From Lachnospiraceae bacterium (GTDB taxonomy: Bacteria; Bacillota; Clostridia; Lachnospirales; Lachnospiraceae): DNA of 54,702 nt. Location: NCBI GenBank assembly GCA_900772845.1, contig CAAGSD010000027.1, forward strand, positions 1-54,702, read 5' to 3'. Below the pieces are notes generated by a model. That model made no database searches, was not told the DNA's origin, and saw only the letters and a program-made list of their open reading frames with translations. Shown in pieces: positions 34,956 through 43,843 of the stretch; position 1 is the stretch's first letter, and every line of letters starts with the position of its first letter. The translations under genes and the position numbers were made by a program.

Positions 34956-36035
34956 ATATTGTTCCACTTCGATTTCTGAGAAGGTAGCGCTCTGTCCATA
35001 AATGCTCATGGCCATATCCAGCAGCGTGAACATCATAACAGCTCCGGTTCCTTCTCCCAGTGCCATTCCCGCATGGATCACCGGAGACAGCTGCAAAGCA
35101 TCTGCCAGCTTCAATGCCGCCGGTTCTTTCCCCAGATGGGAAGGGATCAGATATTCCCGCACGCCGGGGAACAGCCGCTCCGCCACCAGTGCCGCTGCCA
35201 TGCTGATCACGCCATCCAGCACGATGGGCACATGACATAAAGCTCCGCCGATGCACATACCGGACAGCCCGGCAATATCCAGCCCTCCGACCGTCTGCAA
35301 TACCGTGAAGGCATCCGCATGCCACAGATCATAGGTTTCCAATGCAGTGCACACCACCTGTTGCTTCCGTGCCAGTCCCTGATCCGTCAGTCCCGCACCT
35401 CTGCCGGTGACTTCCTCTGCCTCGCATTGCAAAAGGGCGGCCGTCACTGCACTGCTGGTGGTGGTGTTGCCGATTCCCATTTCCCCGGTGGCAAGGATAC
35501 TGTATCCCCTTTCCTTACACTCCCGTACCAGTCCGATTCCTGTGACAATGGCACGGACGGTCTCTTCTTCCGTCATGGCCGGTTCTTTTAAGAAATTTCT
35601 TGTCCCGGGGCACACTTTACGGTTCCATACTCCGGGGATGGATTCCTCACTATGTATCCCGATGTCCACAGGAATGGTCTCAGCACCGATGCTCTGTGCC
35701 ATCCTGCAGACGGAGGAACTCTTTCTGGCCATGGACTTTGCCACTGCCAGCGTAACCTCCTGCCCGGACTGGGTCACACCCTCCTCTACAATGCCGTTAT
35801 CGGCGCAGAAGATCAGTACACCCTTTTTCCGAAGGTCAATCTGTTCTGTCCCCAGTATGGCTCCGATCTGCGCCGTGATGGATTCAAAGCTTCCCATGCC
35901 ATCCAGCGGCTTTGCCAGAGTGTCCCAGTGCTTTTTCACAAGCTTTCTCACCGCTTCGTCCGGTGCCGTGATCCGGATCTGTGTCAGTTCCTGTCCGGTG
36001 TAATTATGAAATACGGGCTTCTCTGAGCATTCCAT
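34947..36035 (-). CDS. cobT: Nicotinate-nucleotide:dimethylbenzimidazole phosphoribosyltransferase
   Basis: 362 aa from ATG 36035, chosen for the GGAGG site 6 bases upstream; the frame extends 30 codons further into cbiP without family similarity. KPLDGMGSFESITAQIGAI, LIFCADNGIVEEGVTQ, GIGNTTTSSAV, and the C-terminal PVIHAGMALGEGTGAVM with the catalytic glutamate are conserved. It activates the lower-ligand base. It overlaps cbiP by 32 bp. Confidence 0.96.
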   Translation of the reverse strand: MECSEKPVFHNYTGQELTQIRITAPDEAVRKLVKKHWDTLAKPLDGMGSFESITAQIGAILGTEQIDLRKKGVLIFCADNGIVEEGVTQSGQEVTLAVAKSMARKSSSVCRMAQSIGAETIPVDIGIHSEESIPGVWNRKVCPGTRNFLKEPAMTEEETVRAIVTGIGLVRECKERGYSILATGEMGIGNTTTSSAVTAALLQCEAEEVTGRGAGLTDQGLARKQQVVCTALETYDLWHADAFTVLQTVGGLDIAGLSGMCIGGALCHVPIVLDGVISMAAALVAERLFPGVREYLIPSHLGKEPAALKLADALQLSPVIHAGMALGEGTGAVMMFTLLDMAMSIYGQSATFSEIEVEQYSR

Positions 36036-37584
36036 AGATGTCCTCCATACGCAGATATTCCCGCAGGGTATCTGCCAGTTGATCGTACTGTCTTTCCTTA
36101 ATGGTGCGGTAATCCTCCCAGACACCGTTCTCCAGAGAGATGCCTTTTTCCCGGGCCAGGGTCTGTATCATACGCCCGGCGATCTCCCCCTTGTCGAACA
36201 GACCGTGGATATAGGAACCGTAGATTCTGCCGGTGGAGTCAGCGATAACAGCTTGTGTGATTTCCGTGTTTCTCGTCGCATCATCTGCACAGAAAGCGCT
36301 ACGATTGCTTTCTGCACTATTTGCCGGTCCAGTTGCCTTGTCCACGGTATCCTTTGCACCGCTGCCGTCCTCGTTGCAATACACTGTCTGTCCCATATGG
36401 ATCTCATACCCCGTGAACTCGCATCCCGTAAGTCCGGAGAAAATACCCTCCACCGCATCCAGAGTTCCATCGGTCTGACAGCGATGCTTCTCCTTCTGCA
36501 ACACTGTCCGTACCGGAAGCAGCTCCATGCCGCGGATCTGTCCGCCCTCCTCTACGCCAGCCGGATCCGCGATCTCACAGCCTAACATCTGATAGCCTCC
36601 GCAGATCCCGAAAATGGGAACTTTTCCCGCAGCCCTTTTTACCGCCGCTTCCAGTCCGTTCTGCCGCATCCATTTCAGATCTCCCATGGTATTTTTACTG
36701 CCGGGAAGAAATATCAGGTCCGGCATCCCCATCTCTCTTACATTCGTCACATATCGGACACTGACCTCCGGCATCTGCTCAAACACATCAAAATCCGTAA
36801 AATTTGAAATTCTGGGATAGTGGATCACCGCCAGATCGATCTTCCCCACATGTTTTGCATCAAAACGGTCCGTCAGACTGTCCTCATCTTCCAGCGTAAG
36901 TTCCATATAAGGTACCGTTCCCAGCACCGGCACCTGTCCTCGTTCTTCCAACATTTGAATACCCGGATTCAAGATCGTGCTGTCTCCACGGAATTTGTTG
37001 ATGATCAATCCCTTTACCCTCTCCCGTTCTTCTTCGGTCAGCAGCATCAGGGTTCCCAAAAGCTGTGCGAACACGCCTCCTCTGTCAATGTCTCCCACCA
37101 GAAGTACCGGTGTATCCACCATCGCCGCCATTCCCATATTTACGATGTCATTCTGCTTCAGATTGATCTCTGCCGGGCTTCCGGCACCCTCAATGACAAT
37201 GATATCCGCATAAGTTTCCAGCTTGCGGAAGGCTGCCTTGATATCCGGGATCAGCTCCGTCTTGTGGGCAAAATAGTCTCTGGCAGACAGATTTCCCCGT
37301 ACCTCGCCGTTCACAATGACCTGGGATCCGGTATGGCTGGTGGGCTTTAATAAAATGGGGTTCATGCACACCAGCGGTTCGATCCCTGCCGCTTCCGCCT
37401 GCATGACCTGTGCCCTGCCCATTTCCAGTCCTTCCCCGGTGATATAGGAATTGAGTGCCATATTCTGTGATTTAAAAGGGGCGACCCGGTAACCGTCCTG
37501 CCAAAAGATCCGGCATAGACCCGCTACCAGGAGACTTTTCCCGGCACCGGACATGGTGCCCTGTATCATAATAACTTTTGCCAT
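36004..37584 (-). CDS. cbiP: Cobyric acid synthase
   Basis: 526 aa from ATG 37584 (GGAG 6 bases upstream; an ATG 12 bp earlier is weaker). VIMIQGTMSGAGKSLLVAGL P-loop, FKSQNMALNSYIT, EGAGSPAEINL, then the glutaminase domain with FLPGSKNTMGDL, FGICGGYQMLG (nucleophile Cys) and GSYIHGLFD (His). A poorly conserved insert of about 50 residues (around 415-465, rich in Ala/Ser/Asn) precedes the last motif. It amidates positions b, d, e and g. Confidence 0.96.
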   Translation of the reverse strand: MAKVIMIQGTMSGAGKSLLVAGLCRIFWQDGYRVAPFKSQNMALNSYITGEGLEMGRAQVMQAEAAGIEPLVCMNPILLKPTSHTGSQVIVNGEVRGNLSARDYFAHKTELIPDIKAAFRKLETYADIIVIEGAGSPAEINLKQNDIVNMGMAAMVDTPVLLVGDIDRGGVFAQLLGTLMLLTEEERERVKGLIINKFRGDSTILNPGIQMLEERGQVPVLGTVPYMELTLEDEDSLTDRFDAKHVGKIDLAVIHYPRISNFTDFDVFEQMPEVSVRYVTNVREMGMPDLIFLPGSKNTMGDLKWMRQNGLEAAVKRAAGKVPIFGICGGYQMLGCEIADPAGVEEGGQIRGMELLPVRTVLQKEKHRCQTDGTLDAVEGIFSGLTGCEFTGYEIHMGQTVYCNEDGSGAKDTVDKATGPANSAESNRSAFCADDATRNTEITQAVIADSTGRIYGSYIHGLFDKGEIAGRMIQTLAREKGISLENGVWEDYRTIKERQYDQLADTLREYLRMEDIYGMLREARIS

Positions 37585-37670
37585 CGTTTTCTCCATCCCA
37601 CAGATGCTACTGACATCCCGGGAATTTCGTTTCTCTGTTTTCTACCCCCCGCTCTGTTACTCCGGGTTCT

Positions 37671-38795
37671 CTATCTTTCTATCTGCTTCCCCAACTGTTC
37701 TGCGTACTCCAGAAGTTCTCTCTGAAAAGTTTCAAGACTACCGAAATTCTCCCGACAGCAGATAACGCAGCTGCACTTTTCCAGCTGTTTCTTCGCTGCC
37801 CGTATTTTTTCCTGTGTCACCGGCTCAAAGGGACGCTCTGCGATCACCTCCGCTGCCAGTGCCTTCGCCACGGGATAATCCAGGTCATTTTCATACAGGA
37901 TCCCGGCGACAAAGGGGATTCCCGCTCTCTGCAAGCGCCGGTAAGTTTTCCGTCCGCTTCCGGCTCCGGCGATCACGAAGACCTGTGGCGTTCCTTCCGG
38001 CGCCGCCAGTTCCATATCACTGCTGCCCTCATCATAGCTTCCCATCCGGATGCCATAGAGTTCGGTGATATAGCCGGCTGTCATGACTTCCTCCGGCGTT
38101 CCGATCCGATCCACCGCCCTGCCGTTCACACACAGGAGTCTATCGGAGATCTTCTCCGCCAGTTCCAACTCATGCAAGGACAGGATCACCGTAAGTTCTC
38201 TCTCCCTGCATAGCTTTTGCAGGATCGATAAAAATTCCAGTTTATGCCTCACATCCAGGTAAGAAGTCGGCTCGTCCAGGATCAGTATCTCCGGCTCCTG
38301 GCAGATGGCTCTTGCTAACATCACCCGCTGTCTCTGCCCGTCACTGATCCGGTCAAATAAAGAATCCCTGATCTCCGCCACCTGCACCAGTTCCATGGCG
38401 TTTTGCACCGCTGCATGATCTTCTGCCCGCAGCACGCCAAAGCGTCCGGTATAAGGGTATCTTCCGGTGGCAACCACATCCTCGCAGGTCATCAGTTCCC
38501 CCCGCAGACGTTTCGTCATTACCACTGCCATTTTTTTCGACAGCTCTGCCCCGGTGAGTGTCCGCATATCTTCTCCGTCCAGCCGCACCGTTCCTGCGAT
38601 CAGGGACAGCTGTCTCGCAATACTTTTTAAGATCGTGGATTTCCCGGCACCGTTAGGTCCCAGTAATGTCAGGATCTCTCCCCTCCGAAGTGCGATCTCC
38701 ACTTCTTCGATCAGAGGCTTTCCGTCGTAGCCCACGCTTATTTTTTCCGTTGTAATATAATAAGGCTTCTGCGTCTTCATAGGTAAATTATCCAC
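37671..38795 (-). CDS. btuD: Corrinoid/iron-type ABC transporter ATPase with C-terminal extension
   Basis: 374 aa. Residues 1 to about 255 are a FecE/BtuD ATPase: LTLLGPNGAGKSTILKS (Walker A), ISDGQRQRVMLARAI (signature), ILILDEPTSYLDVRHK (Walker B) and the His switch SLHELELA. The remaining 120 residues form an extra domain (PQVFVIAGAGSGRKTYRRLQ, FVAGILYENDLDYPVAKALA, CSCVICCRENFGS) not found in plain BtuD. Start GTG 38795 overlaps btuC by 8 bp; ATG 38780 is an alternative. Corrinoid specificity is inferred from the operon. Confidence 0.92.
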   Translation of the reverse strand: MDNLPMKTQKPYYITTEKISVGYDGKPLIEEVEIALRRGEILTLLGPNGAGKSTILKSIARQLSLIAGTVRLDGEDMRTLTGAELSKKMAVVMTKRLRGELMTCEDVVATGRYPYTGRFGVLRAEDHAAVQNAMELVQVAEIRDSLFDRISDGQRQRVMLARAICQEPEILILDEPTSYLDVRHKLEFLSILQKLCRERELTVILSLHELELAEKISDRLLCVNGRAVDRIGTPEEVMTAGYITELYGIRMGSYDEGSSDMELAAPEGTPQVFVIAGAGSGRKTYRRLQRAGIPFVAGILYENDLDYPVAKALAAEVIAERPFEPVTQEKIRAAKKQLEKCSCVICCRENFGSLETFQRELLEYAEQLGKQIER

Positions 38796-39804
38796 GCTCC
38801 CGTCTGCTTCTGGATACCATGATCCACAATACTACCGGTGCTCCGAAGATTGCCGTCACTGTGCTGATACTAAGTTCTGTGGGTGCCATCCAGGTTCTCG
38901 CCAGCAGATCACAGAACAGGCAGAACACACTGCCTCCTAAGAAACATGCCGGTATCATCAGTAACGGCTTTGTAGTGCCGAATAATTTCCGGATCAGCTG
39001 CGGCACGGCGATCCCCACAAAAGAGATGGGGCCTGCAAATGCCACGATGCATGCCGAAAGTACGCTGGACAATACCACCAGCAGGATCCGCAGATTCCGG
39101 ATGTTCACTCCCAGATTCTGTGCATATGTCTCACCCAGCTGATAGGCTTCCAGCGGCTTTGCTAACAGGATCACCATAAGAAAAGTCACCGCCACCACGA
39201 TACTCATCACTTTCACATTGTCCCAGGTCATTCCGGAAAAGCTTCCTCTCGACCAGTTGTGGAGATTCACGATATCCGCGTCCTCCGCAAAAGTCACCAC
39301 CAGTTCCGTAATGGCAGAACAGATGTAACCGATCATCACGCCGCTGACCACCAGCATGGACATGCTGTCTACCTTTCTCGCCATGAGAAGCACGAATCCC
39401 ATGGACAACATAGCTCCTAAAAATGCCGCCAGGATCAACAGTCCGGAGCTGACCCGGACCGTATTCCCCAGCAAAAATACCATCACCAGTGCCACTACCA
39501 TCTTCGCCCCGGAAGAGATTCCCAGCACGAAGGGCCCGGCTATGGGATTGTGGAAAAAGGTCTGCAACAGATACCCAGCAAGTGCCAGCGCTCCGCCCAG
39601 GATCCCCGCCGCCAGTGTCCGGGGGAAGCGGATCTCCCACAAAATCCTCGCATTCATGCCTTCTTTGGTTCTTCCCGTGGTCAGTATTTCTGTCAATGGG
39701 ATCTTCACTGTTCCGATCCCTATATTACATAGCAGCAGCACAAAAATGCCTGCTGTCAATAATACAAACGCTATGAGATATCTGATTTTCCTGCGCTGCT
39801 GCAT
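38788..39804 (-). CDS. btuC: FecCD/BtuC-type ABC permease
   Basis: 338 aa with about ten transmembrane helices. Family motifs include RFPRTLAAGILGGALALAGYLLQ, NPIAGPFVLGISSGAKM, WSRGSFSGMTWDN and FAGPISFVGIAVPQLIRKLFG. It is the membrane channel of the corrinoid (or siderophore-like) importer encoded with the adjacent ATPase and binding lipoprotein. A dispersed repeat lies in the 107-bp gap before it. Confidence 0.94.
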   Translation of the reverse strand: MQQRRKIRYLIAFVLLTAGIFVLLLCNIGIGTVKIPLTEILTTGRTKEGMNARILWEIRFPRTLAAGILGGALALAGYLLQTFFHNPIAGPFVLGISSGAKMVVALVMVFLLGNTVRVSSGLLILAAFLGAMLSMGFVLLMARKVDSMSMLVVSGVMIGYICSAITELVVTFAEDADIVNLHNWSRGSFSGMTWDNVKVMSIVVAVTFLMVILLAKPLEAYQLGETYAQNLGVNIRNLRILLVVLSSVLSACIVAFAGPISFVGIAVPQLIRKLFGTTKPLLMIPACFLGGSVFCLFCDLLARTWMAPTELSISTVTAIFGAPVVLWIMVSRSRRERG

Positions 39805-39840
39805 GTTTTTCTCCTTCTTTTCCTATTCGTATGCTAATCG

Positions 39841-39912
39841 TATGATGTCGGGGTCAAAAGCCCCCGGCTTTGATGCCTGCGGATTGTTCCGTGCTATGCG
39901 CTCCCACAATCC
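39841..39912. repeat. Dispersed repeat, GGGTCAAAAG family copy d
   Basis: TATGATGTCGGGGTCAAAAG is followed by GATGCCTGCGG and a hairpin GGATTGT...ACAATCC with inner GTGCTATGC. Read on the minus strand it matches about 50 bp of 15398-15450, differing at a few positions. It fills the gap between btuF and btuC, its end touching the btuF stop codon at 39912. Confidence 0.65.
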
Positions 39913-41123
39913 TACTGTAAGAGAAACAGATAACGCAGCTTAGCGGTATCATCGTCCGTCAACACCGTATGCATATCCTGCAATAAATACCCGATTGCCA
40001 TGGACTGCTGGTACATATCATTGGTGGTGCAATAGACCTGCCCCTCCTGTACCGCTTTGAAATCTTTCAAAATATTGCATTTGCCGATCAGCTCATCCAC
40101 CGTGGTCACGCCTCCGTCAATGGAACTGTTGTAGATCAGGATGTCTGCGTCTTTCGCTCCGGCATAAAAATCTTCGACCTGCATATTCAGCGTGGAGCGT
40201 CCGCTTCCGCTGTCTTCCAGATTCTCAAAAATATATCTTCCCCCTGCCAGCTCGATCAGCTTCGGAATATAATCCGTGCTCTGTCTCACCTGGATCAGTC
40301 CGTTGGAAGTCACATAGAAAAATGCTATGGTCTTCCCTGTTTTTTCCCCGCTTTCTACCTCTTCCAGAATTTCTGTCTGCTCCGCAAAGGCTTCTTCCGC
40401 CTTCGCTTCCTTTCCGGTCAGAGCTCCGAAAAATTTGACCCATTCCACTTTTCCCAAAGGATGCTGTTCATAGCTGGAATATTCGATCATCACCGGAATG
40501 TCAAAGCTTTGAAGCATTTCCACCACCTCCGGCGAATGCGTGATCATCCGGTTCTCGATCGCCAGATCACAGCCTTCAGACACCAGTAATTCATAATCCG
40601 GTTTACTGTATTTTCCGGCATAGATCATGTCCCCTGCCGCCATGGCATCCTGTGCTTTCTGGATGTACCAGTTCTCCTGCTTCTGCCCGGAGAACCGGAT
40701 CTGATCCACAGCGTCCAGCGAGGCGAACATGTCCATCGCGCCGGATGCCACCAGATATATATTTTGAAGTGGTTCCTGCAAGATACTGACGTCCTCATCC
40801 AGTCCCTGTGGTACCGGCTGTCCCTCCGGCACTAACAGATACCGCTGACTGTCGGGAAGAGTTGTCAGCATCTTATAACCATCTTCGTAGTAATCCACCG
40901 CAAAATTTTCCGCATATTGCAGCTCCATGCTGCCTGTCTTTACTAATTTTGTCTGTTCTTCCTGCGAAGTCTCTGCTGTCCGGGTAACCTCAGATATTGC
41001 TTCCGACGATGTCTCCGTAGAAGCAGAAGAAGGACTGCCGCAGCCACTAAGCTCCAGCAGTCCCATAAGAAGCAGAACATAGATCCATTTTCTTCTATTT
41101 CTTCCTGACCTCAAAGTTTTCAT
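39912..41123 (-). CDS. btuF: ABC substrate-binding lipoprotein (corrinoid-type)
   Basis: 403 aa from ATG 41123; ATG 41132 and the frame start at 41162 are alternatives with no clear ribosome site. A lipoprotein signal (RRKWIYVLLLMGLLELSGC) is followed by a Ser/Thr-rich spacer. The helical-backbone binding fold (about 50-400) shows YLLVPEGQPVPQGL, CDLAIENRMITHSPEVVEML and AKDADILIYNSSIDGG. It resembles BtuF/FhuD-class proteins. The riboswitch-controlled operon makes a corrinoid ligand likely. Confidence 0.88.
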   Translation of the reverse strand: MKTLRSGRNRRKWIYVLLLMGLLELSGCGSPSSASTETSSEAISEVTRTAETSQEEQTKLVKTGSMELQYAENFAVDYYEDGYKMLTTLPDSQRYLLVPEGQPVPQGLDEDVSILQEPLQNIYLVASGAMDMFASLDAVDQIRFSGQKQENWYIQKAQDAMAAGDMIYAGKYSKPDYELLVSEGCDLAIENRMITHSPEVVEMLQSFDIPVMIEYSSYEQHPLGKVEWVKFFGALTGKEAKAEEAFAEQTEILEEVESGEKTGKTIAFFYVTSNGLIQVRQSTDYIPKLIELAGGRYIFENLEDSGSGRSTLNMQVEDFYAGAKDADILIYNSSIDGGVTTVDELIGKCNILKDFKAVQEGQVYCTTNDMYQQSMAIGYLLQDMHTVLTDDDTAKLRYLFLLQ

Positions 41124-41168
41124 GCCTTTCATTGCCTGCAATATTTGAGCCGCAGGCACCAATGTGTA

Positions 41169-42110
41169 TTACTTGCCGCTCTCTGCACTCTCAAGTGTCT
41201 CAGAGTGGAAAGTTACGGTGTATTCCACCTCATGAGGTGTGCTCATTGCCACGGTATCACCAATCATGGTAAGGGGTGCATCCAGTGCTTCCACCGGCAC
41301 TTCAAATACGGAATTGCCTTCCGTATTTACCGGCAGATATTTTTCACCGTTCACCAGCATATAGTCATAGTTCGGGCTGCTCCATTCCAGAGTCGCCGTT
41401 GCCGCTCCGTCAGCCACCGTGATCTGCGCAGGAGACTGGATGCTTGCTCTGCCGCTTCCGCCCTCCATGGTCAGTTCGATGGTGTAGCTACCGTCTTCTA
41501 CAGTACTCAGATCAAAAGGGGCTACGCCACCCTCACTGTCCTCTGTCACCGGATCAGATACTACGACTTTATGGTCATACCATTTTCCCTTGGTACCGAT
41601 CAGTGCCAGATCGAATTCCTCTCCGATCACAGGTACGGGAACATCGAAGCCGTAGACTTCTTCCGTCATGCCGTCGCTGTAAGTCACGGTATCCGTGGTG
41701 GGCTCCAGCAGCACTGCGCCATCTTTGGCTGCATCTTCCGCCAGACCCGGATAAAGATTCAGGATCTTCTTGGAACCTAAGGAAATGTGGATGGTCATAA
41801 CGCCATCTTTTACCGTCAGGGTTCCCTTGCCATCGCAGGCTTCACTGACATGAAACATGGAGCTGTCCGTGGAAAATTCAGCAGTGTAGACACCGTCAGG
41901 AAGCTGTGCTTCGTCCTGCGCCGTCTCCGTGCTGACAGTTTCCGTCGCTTCCGTGCTCTCTGTCGGTGTTACGGTGCTTTCCTGTGCGGCAACCGTGCTT
42001 TCTGCAGATGTCGCATCCGCTGCCTGACCGGCGCCACAGCCGCCAAGCAGCAGACAGGCACTCAGTCCGCCCACGATTATGATTTTATTCATTAATGTCT
42101 TTGCTTTCAT
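41169..42110 (-). CDS. Surface lipoprotein with two similar beta-rich domains
   Basis: 313 aa. Lipobox LLLGGC with Cys25, then a Thr/Ser/Glu-rich stalk (about 26-68). Two domains of about 110 residues follow that align with each other: DGVYTAEFS...GTLTVKDGVMTIHIS (from 71) and DGSYTIELTMEGGSGRASIQ...ITVADGAATATLEW (from about 197). Each has a DGxYTxE start and a T-V-x-D-G turn. I do not know the family with certainty; similar modules occur beside iron or heme importers. Located between cbiK and btuF, it may bind corrinoid or metal on the cell surface. Confidence 0.8.
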   Translation of the reverse strand: MKAKTLMNKIIIVGGLSACLLLGGCGAGQAADATSAESTVAAQESTVTPTESTEATETVSTETAQDEAQLPDGVYTAEFSTDSSMFHVSEACDGKGTLTVKDGVMTIHISLGSKKILNLYPGLAEDAAKDGAVLLEPTTDTVTYSDGMTEEVYGFDVPVPVIGEEFDLALIGTKGKWYDHKVVVSDPVTEDSEGGVAPFDLSTVEDGSYTIELTMEGGSGRASIQSPAQITVADGAATATLEWSSPNYDYMLVNGEKYLPVNTEGNSVFEVPVEALDAPLTMIGDTVAMSTPHEVEYTVTFHSETLESAESGK

Positions 42111-42165
42111 TACTTATTTTAATCCTTATTTTATTCCTGATTTTAATTCCTATTTTAATTCTTAT

Positions 42166-43413
42166 TTATTTCTCAGCCATTGCTGCTGCGGTATGTGCTA
42201 CATACAGATCCTGGATAGCCTTGATCCCGCCGAGGCCTGAGATCTGGGTATCCACACTGTCGAACTTTCCGGAAGCGTTGAACTGGCTTAACCAGGAATC
42301 CTCATCCTCGCCTGCCATATCATTGTTGGCATGATCACCTGCTACTACCATCAAAGGACGAAGAACCACTTTGGTGTAACCTGCTTCTGCAACAGCCTTG
42401 ATGACTTCTTCACAGGCGGTCTCTTCCGGCTCACCTTCTACGGTTCCGATAAATACATTTTCATATCCCAGTTCATCCATCTGTGTCTGCATCTGGCTGT
42501 AAGATACCTTTGCAGTGTGGGAGGTTCCATGACCCATGAATACGAATGCCACGCCATCTTCCTTTGCAGCGTCCAGACTGTCATAGCCTGCAGTCTTTAC
42601 TGCTTCTGCGGTCAGTTCTTCTGCAACAGCCTTCTTGTCATCATTTACTACGGCAGCATCAGAGCCTACCTCACCTAACAGGGGCTCAGCAACTTTTACA
42701 GATGCAAACTGATCCTTATACGCTTCTACAGCTTCCATCAGCTCGTCATACTCTGCGCCATGCATCAGATGCGTGGGCTGTACTACCAGGTTCTTAACAC
42801 CGTTTGCCACAGCGCGGTCCAGTGCCTGATCCATATTGTCGATATGCTCGTCATCTCTCGCCTGTATATGATTGATGATGATCTGTGCGGTAAATGCTCT
42901 TCTTACAGACCAGTCGGGATTGGCTGCTGCAATCGCATCCTCGATACCCTTGATATCAGCCACACGGCTGTCGTTAAAGGAAGTACCGAAGCTTACTACC
43001 AGAATCTCGTTCTCACCGATCTCATCCTGATTGCGGGGATCATCCTTGGAAGCATCTCCGGTATCTCTGCCGAAATAATCGGGATCTGCATTTTCTCCCT
43101 CTACCAGTTCCTTCTGTGCGTCGGTCAGTGCATCCCATGCTGCCTTGGCATCTGCGCACTGCTGGTCAGTATTTTCAGTTCTCTCCTGTACATAGATAGC
43201 GTCGATCAGGGCTGCTACTTCGTCAGCTGCTGCCTGATCTGCATCTTCGTTGCTCTCGGTAGCTGCGGTGGTTGTCTCTGCTGCCTGTGTGGTCTGTGCC
43301 TCAGTGCCTGCCTGTGCGGTGCTTTCTACAGTTGCCTGGGTATTACCGCATCCGGTGATGCATACAGCACCCAGTACGGTTGCCAGTACTACTGCTACGA
43401 TTCTTTTTTTCAT
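42166..43413 (-). CDS. cbiK: Exported sirohydrochlorin cobaltochelatase lipoprotein
   Basis: 415 aa from ATG 43413, which has AGAGGAGG 4 to 5 bases upstream; 27 codons of open frame further up lack a site. The N-terminus is a lipoprotein signal (KKRIVAVVLATVLGAVCITGC, Cys22) followed by a Thr/Ala/Glu spacer and a short helical module (about 65-125). The chelatase domain then has ILVVSFGTSFNDSR, VQPTHLMHGAEYDE and FVFMGHGTSHTAKVSYSQMQ, with the metal/catalytic His residues intact. CbiK inserts Co2+ into sirohydrochlorin. First gene after the riboswitch. The signal peptide predicts it sits outside the membrane. Confidence 0.92.
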   Translation of the reverse strand: MKKRIVAVVLATVLGAVCITGCGNTQATVESTAQAGTEAQTTQAAETTTAATESNEDADQAAADEVAALIDAIYVQERTENTDQQCADAKAAWDALTDAQKELVEGENADPDYFGRDTGDASKDDPRNQDEIGENEILVVSFGTSFNDSRVADIKGIEDAIAAANPDWSVRRAFTAQIIINHIQARDDEHIDNMDQALDRAVANGVKNLVVQPTHLMHGAEYDELMEAVEAYKDQFASVKVAEPLLGEVGSDAAVVNDDKKAVAEELTAEAVKTAGYDSLDAAKEDGVAFVFMGHGTSHTAKVSYSQMQTQMDELGYENVFIGTVEGEPEETACEEVIKAVAEAGYTKVVLRPLMVVAGDHANNDMAGEDEDSWLSQFNASGKFDSVDTQISGLGGIKAIQDLYVAHTAAAMAEK

Positions 43414-43514
43414 GTTTCCTCCTCTGACAGTTTTTCTGTCTCTTTTCATTTCGGGGCTTGCCCCGGTATTCTTAAATATGTAAGTCAGAAACATGTTTTA
43501 TAGCTATTCAGCAC

Positions 43515-43553
43515 CAAAAATAAAACCCTTTTCCTATTTCAGGTAAAGGGTTT
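43515..43553 (-). terminator. Intrinsic terminator downstream of the cobalamin riboswitch
   Basis: On the minus strand AAACCCTTT pairs with AAAGGGTTT and is followed by TATTTTT. It lies between the riboswitch and the cbiK start codon, so it is the likely expression platform for transcriptional control. A further hairpin GAATGCA/TGCATTC lies at about 43569-43602. Confidence 0.85.
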
Positions 43554-43652
43554 GTACACATAAGAAACGAATGCAAAAAAGATTCTGTCCCTTCTGCATT
43601 CCACACGTACAACCAGTTACTCGTGGCTTTGAAACAAATGTTTCTGTACAGC

Positions 43653-43822
43653 ATTCAGGCAGGTCTCCCGGCTTGAAGATCATTGCATCCGCCATCTTCC
43701 CGGTCTCCCAGTGATCTATCGGCTTCAGCTCCCTAATTACGGTGACGAGTTCGTGCAGGACTTACACCTGCTTCCCTTTTCACCGGAGCCAGCTACTTAC
43801 GTGGCTGCTCCGGCACCTGAAT
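43653..43822 (-). ncRNA. Cobalamin riboswitch
   Basis: On the minus strand the order of conserved blocks is ATTCAGGTGCC, GGTGAAAAGGGAAGCAGGTG, AAGTCCTGCACGAACTCGTC, AAGCCGATAGATCACTGGGA and AAGCCGGGAGACCTGCCTGA. Closing stem P1 is ATTCAGG/CCTGAAT. This matches the AdoCbl riboswitch class (B12 box near GCCGATAGATCACTG). It controls the cbi/cob/btu operon: bound cobalamin should favour the terminator at 43515-43553. Confidence 0.95.
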
Positions 43823-43843
43823 ACTCCATATTCAATTGTGGCT

